Source: Pseudomonadota bacterium (GTDB lineage Bacteria > Pseudomonadota > Gammaproteobacteria > Burkholderiales > Burkholderiaceae_C). Taken from it: 8,468 nucleotides of DNA. Below, in pieces: positions 6,263 through 8,468 of the stretch. Under the pieces are notes generated by a model. That model was not told the DNA's origin. It did not search any database and saw only the letters and a program-made list of their open reading frames with translations. The DNA lies in assembly GCA_023394015.1 (NCBI GenBank), contig JAEXBL010000173.1, positions 1 through 8,468 on the forward strand. Direction: 5' to 3'. The position numbers and the translations under genes were made by a program. Every line of letters begins with the position of its first letter. Position 1 is the first letter of the stretch.

Positions 6263-6304
6263 CTGAGCCCTCCCCAACCACGCCTTGCCTCCCGAGAGAC
6301 GTCC

Positions 6305-7408
6305 ATGTCGATTCCGCGCTTTCACGATCTCACCGTCGCCCGCGTCAACCCCGAAGCTGCGGGCGCGGTCGCCATCACCTTTGCCGTGCCGGACGAGTTG
6401 CAGGAGGCGTTCAGCTTCCAGCCCGGCCAGTTCCTCACCCTGCGCACCACCATCGATGGCCAGGACGTGCGACGCAACTACTCGATCTGCTCCACCCGCA
6501 GCCGCTACCGCCAGGCCCGCGAGCTGGAAGTCGGCATCCGCCCGATGGACGGCGGCCTGTTCTCCAACTGGGCCGCCACGCAGCTCAAGGCCGGCGACAC
6601 GCTGGCGGTGATGCCGCCCGACGGCCGCTTCACCATCAAGAAGCCGCGCGCGCTGCACCGCGTGGGCTTTGCCGCCGGCTCGGGCATCACGCCCATCCTC
6701 AGCATCGTCGCCAGCACGCTGGAAGAAAGCGACAGCGCCAAGTTCACGCTGGTGTACGGCAACCGCCGCATGAACAGCGTGATGTTCAACGAGGCGCTGC
6801 AGGACTTGAAGGACAGGTACAAGAACCGCCTGACGCTGATCCACATCCTGTCGCGCCAGGCGCAGGAGGTGCCGCTGCTCGAAGGCCGCATCGACGGCGC
6901 CAAGGTGCAGCAGCTGATCGACACCCTGCTGCCGGCCAAGAGCATGGACGAGGTGTTCGTGTGCGGCCCCGAGGCCATGATCGAATCGGTCGAGGCCGCG
7001 CTGCAGGCTGCGGGCGTGCCGCCCGAGCGCATCTACAGCGAGCGCTTCACCTCGCCGCGGCTGGAGGAAATGAGCCCCGAGGCGCGCCGTGCCGCCATCG
7101 CCCAGCCCGACCCCGAGGCGCCGGTGGGCCAGGTCGCGCTCACCGTGCTGATCGACGGCAAGACCCACGAGCTGGCCATGCGCAGCGACCAGCACGTGCT
7201 CGACGTGGCGCTGTCGGCCGGGCTGGACTTGCCCTATTCCTGCAAGGCCGGCGTATGCTGCACCTGCCGCGCCAAGGTGCTGGATGGCAGCGTGAGCATG
7301 GACAAGAACTTCACGCTGGAGGCCGAGGAAATGGCGCAGGGCTTCGTGCTAAGCTGCCAGGCGCGGCCGACCAGCGACAAGCTGACCGTGAGCTACGACG
7401 AGCGTTGA
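6305..7408 (+). CDS. paaE: Phenylacetyl-CoA epoxidase reductase subunit PaaE
   Basis: A 367-residue NAD(P)H-dependent reductase that passes electrons through FAD and a plant-type 2Fe-2S cluster to the diiron centre of PaaA. Domain order: an FAD-binding barrel (about 1-115) with the RNYS motif at 57-60; an NAD(P)-binding domain (about 116-235) with GSGITP at 125-130 and CGPEAMI from 220; an inter-domain linker (about 250-275); and a C-terminal ferredoxin domain with Cys313, Cys318 and Cys321 (C-x4-C-x2-C) and Cys351. The length is close to the E. coli enzyme (356). The ATG at 6305 has only a weak GAGAG-type ribosome site, in contrast to paaA and paaB. It is the last gene of the operon, 119 bp after paaD, and is followed by a hairpin terminator. 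Confidence 0.96.
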   Translation: MSIPRFHDLTVARVNPEAAGAVAITFAVPDELQEAFSFQPGQFLTLRTTIDGQDVRRNYSICSTRSRYRQARELEVGIRPMDGGLFSNWAATQLKAGDTLAVMPPDGRFTIKKPRALHRVGFAAGSGITPILSIVASTLEESDSAKFTLVYGNRRMNSVMFNEALQDLKDRYKNRLTLIHILSRQAQEVPLLEGRIDGAKVQQLIDTLLPAKSMDEVFVCGPEAMIESVEAALQAAGVPPERIYSERFTSPRLEEMSPEARRAAIAQPDPEAPVGQVALTVLIDGKTHELAMRSDQHVLDVALSAGLDLPYSCKAGVCCTCRAKVLDGSVSMDKNFTLEAEEMAQGFVLSCQARPTSDKLTVSYDER

Positions 7409-7434
7409 GCCCCGCGCCGCGCGCAGCATGACAA

Positions 7435-7459
7435 AAGGCGCCCTCGGGCGCCTTGTTTT
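7435..7459. terminator. Hairpin terminator after paaE, possibly also for rlpA
   Basis: AAGGCGCC and GGCGCCTT form a perfect 8-bp stem around CTCG, followed on the plus strand by GTTTT. It sits between the convergent paaE (stop 26 bp before) and rlpA (stop 33 bp after). On the minus strand the trailing run is TTTTG, so it may work in both directions. Confidence 0.8.
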
Positions 7460-7491
7460 CTGGGATTGAGAAAAGCGCTTCTGGCGCTCGA

Positions 7492-8142
7492 TCAGCTGTC
7501 GCGCCCCGCCGGCAGCACCTCGCGCAGCACCACGGTGTCGTGGCCGCGCGACTTGATGCCCAGCACCTTGGCGGCGGCCTTGCTCAGGTCGATCACACGG
7601 CCCTTGATGAAGGGACCGCGGTCGTTGATGCGCACCACCACTTCCCTGCCGGTGCGCGGGTTGTGCACCAGCACGCGGGTGCCGAAGGGCAGGGTCTTGT
7701 GCGCGGCCGTCAGTTCGTTCATGTCGAAGCGCTCGCCGTTGGCCGTGCGCCGGCCGTGAAAGCCGGGCCCGTACCACGAGGCCACGCCGCGCTGCAGGTC
7801 GCGCCCGCCACGCAGGCCCAGGGCCGGGCCCTTGGGCGCGGCCAGGCCGGGCGCGCCGTCGCCGGCCTCGGGCAAGCGGGCCGAGGTCGGTGCATCGCCG
7901 CCCAGCCGGGTCTTGAAGCCGGTGTAATTGGGGCAGCGCATGTCGTGCACCGCCTTGGCCGACGAGCAAGGTTCAGAAAAAGCGGAGGTGGAAGCGTTCA
8001 GGCTCACCGTCTGGGCCGCCAGAGGCCCTGCTGCCAGCCACAGCGTGCCCACACACAACAGGCGGGCGACCGGCAAACGGTGTGCACTTCCCGAAACCGG
8101 CACGCCGCGCAAGCGGGCGCCGGGAGAGGTGTCCCGTAACAT
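7492..8142 (-). CDS. rlpA: RlpA-like septal ring lytic transglycosylase (DPBB domain)
   Basis: From ATG 8142 this is a 216-residue exported protein of the RlpA family, which cleaves glycan strands lacking stem peptides at the division septum. The C-terminal double-psi beta-barrel (about 118-210) contains [19 protein letters not shown], and the residues matching the catalytic set of Pseudomonas RlpA: Glu137, Asp140, His148 in AAHKTLP, and Asp174 in RINDRGPF. Residues 23-44 form a signal-peptide-like hydrophobic stretch ending in LAAQ. I see no lipobox Cys after it and no SPOR domain, both present in the E. coli protein. A Cys59/Cys70 pair could form a disulfide. The start is uncertain: ATG 8142 gives an unusually long n-region and has no Shine-Dalgarno, while TTG 8076, with GGGAAG 10 nt upstream, would give a compact signal peptide. 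Confidence 0.88.
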   Translation of the reverse strand: MLRDTSPGARLRGVPVSGSAHRLPVARLLCVGTLWLAAGPLAAQTVSLNASTSAFSEPCSSAKAVHDMRCPNYTGFKTRLGGDAPTSARLPEAGDGAPGLAAPKGPALGLRGGRDLQRGVASWYGPGFHGRRTANGERFDMNELTAAHKTLPFGTRVLVHNPRTGREVVVRINDRGPFIKGRVIDLSKAAAKVLGIKSRGHDTVVLREVLPAGRDS

Positions 8143-8150
8143 GGGGCCAG

Positions 8151-8156
8151 ATTTTA
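8151..8156 (-). promoter_or_regulatory. Possible -10 element of rlpA
   Basis: TAAAAT on the minus strand lies 8 bp before ATG 8142, so a transcript from it would begin about 2 nt before that ATG. No good -35 is found 16-18 bp further up; TTGAAA (8181-8186) is 24 bp away. If it is real, translation is either leaderless or starts downstream, for example at TTG 8076. Confidence 0.3.
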
Positions 8157-8297
8157 GTGGCTTGCTCGGCAAAACGCACGTTTCAAACGGTCAACCGGCC
8201 CGCTTTAGAGCCCAGGCTCAAGAATCCAGCGCCGCCTTCAAATGCTTTGCATCCAAGTCGTCCGTGGCGCAGCGCGCGCCCCACAGCGCATGAAACC

Positions 8298-8387
8298 CAT
8301 GACGAACGACCACGCTCCGGCGAGCGCATGAGCAATGACAAAAGGTTCGACCCGCACACGGCGCTTTGTCATTTGTCATTCGTCATG
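8298..8387. repeat. Cluster of nested inverted and tandem GTCAT/ATGAC repeats
   Basis: CATGACGAA (8298-8306) is inverted as TTCGTCATG (8379-8387), and AATGACAAA (8334-8342) is inverted as TTTGTCATT (8365-8373), with a second TTTGTCATT copy at 8372-8380. The right arm is a 7-bp tandem array, TTGTCAT-TTGTCAT-TCGTCAT (8366-8386). The cluster lies in the 271-bp gap (8143-8413) between rlpA and the last gene. That gap is locally less GC-rich and otherwise shows no gene. Confidence 0.6.
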
Positions 8388-8413
8388 GCGCGCCAGCGCC
8401 GGTCATGCATGGC

Positions 8414-8468
8414 TCAAGCGCCCAGGCCCAGGCGCCGGCACACCTCCAGCGTGGCGACCGACTGGTTC
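8414..8468 (-). CDS. 3' end of an unidentified protein gene (5' beyond the window)
   Basis: On the minus strand an open frame enters from the right edge and stops at TGA 8414-8416. It encodes 17 complete residues ending NQSVATLEVCRRLGLGA, with G or C at nearly all third positions. It is too short to identify. It points the same way as rlpA but is separated from it by a 271-bp non-coding gap. The call rests on codon bias and the absence of other coding potential here. Confidence 0.4.
   Translation of the reverse strand, partial: NQSVATLEVCRRLGLGA

Noticed and set aside
5944..7431. Long plus-strand frame overlapping the paaD end and paaE
   Set aside because: It is an Arg/Pro/Ala-rich shadow of paaE in another frame. 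The paaE domains and cofactor motifs establish the true frame.
8298..8387. CRISPR array in the repeat cluster near the right edge
   Set aside because: The units are only 7-9 bp, partly overlapping, with no unique spacers of 30-40 bp and no cas gene.
1..8468. Insertion sequence, prophage or other mobile element
   Set aside because: There is no transposase, integrase, paired terminal inverted repeats or tRNA. Base composition and codon bias are even across the genes, including the paa operon.

Overview
The window is GC-rich DNA with strong G/C preference at third codon positions. It reads as the chromosome of a betaproteobacterium in the Burkholderiales, most likely the family Comamonadaceae. 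This placement is inferred from protein similarity recalled from memory, from the rplM-rpsI / bactofilin / erpA arrangement, and from the intergenic sequence style. No database search was possible.

Layout. (1) Positions 1-137 hold the 3' end of an unidentified plus-strand gene, which converges on erpA across a shared hairpin terminator at 177-199. (2) Positions 245-2149 form a minus-strand housekeeping block. In transcription order it is rplM (L13), rpsI (S9), a Rho-independent terminator, a small bactofilin gene, and erpA (A-type Fe-S carrier). rplM has a recognisable sigma-70-like promoter at 2309-2337 and a leader of about 150 nt with several possible stems. (3) rlmJ (23S rRNA m6A methyltransferase) is divergent, at 2389-3303. 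(4) Positions 3337-7459 hold a phenylacetyl-CoA epoxidase operon, paaABCDE. It starts with a perfect 24-bp palindrome of the type bound by TetR-family PaaR repressors and ends at a hairpin terminator. (5) rlpA (septal-ring lytic transglycosylase with a DPBB domain) lies on the minus strand, converging on paaE. (6) Beyond rlpA is about 270 bp of intergenic DNA with a cluster of short GTCAT/ATGAC repeats, then the last codons of another minus-strand gene that runs off the window.

How the genes work together. PaaA (catalytic diiron subunit), PaaB and PaaC form the oxygenase. PaaE (FAD plus 2Fe-2S reductase) delivers electrons from NAD(P)H. PaaD is a MIP18/DUF59-type maturation factor with a Cys-rich tail. 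The product, ring-1,2-epoxyphenylacetyl-CoA, needs PaaG, PaaZ, PaaJ, PaaF and PaaH, and the substrate needs PaaK; none of these, nor a regulator gene, is in the window. The catabolic module is therefore split and is inserted between the housekeeping genes rlmJ and rlpA.

I see no mobile element, CRISPR array, tRNA or rRNA, and no clearly novel multi-gene system. The most interesting signals are non-coding: the paa palindrome, the structured paaD-paaE spacer, the rplM leader, and the repeat cluster near the right edge.
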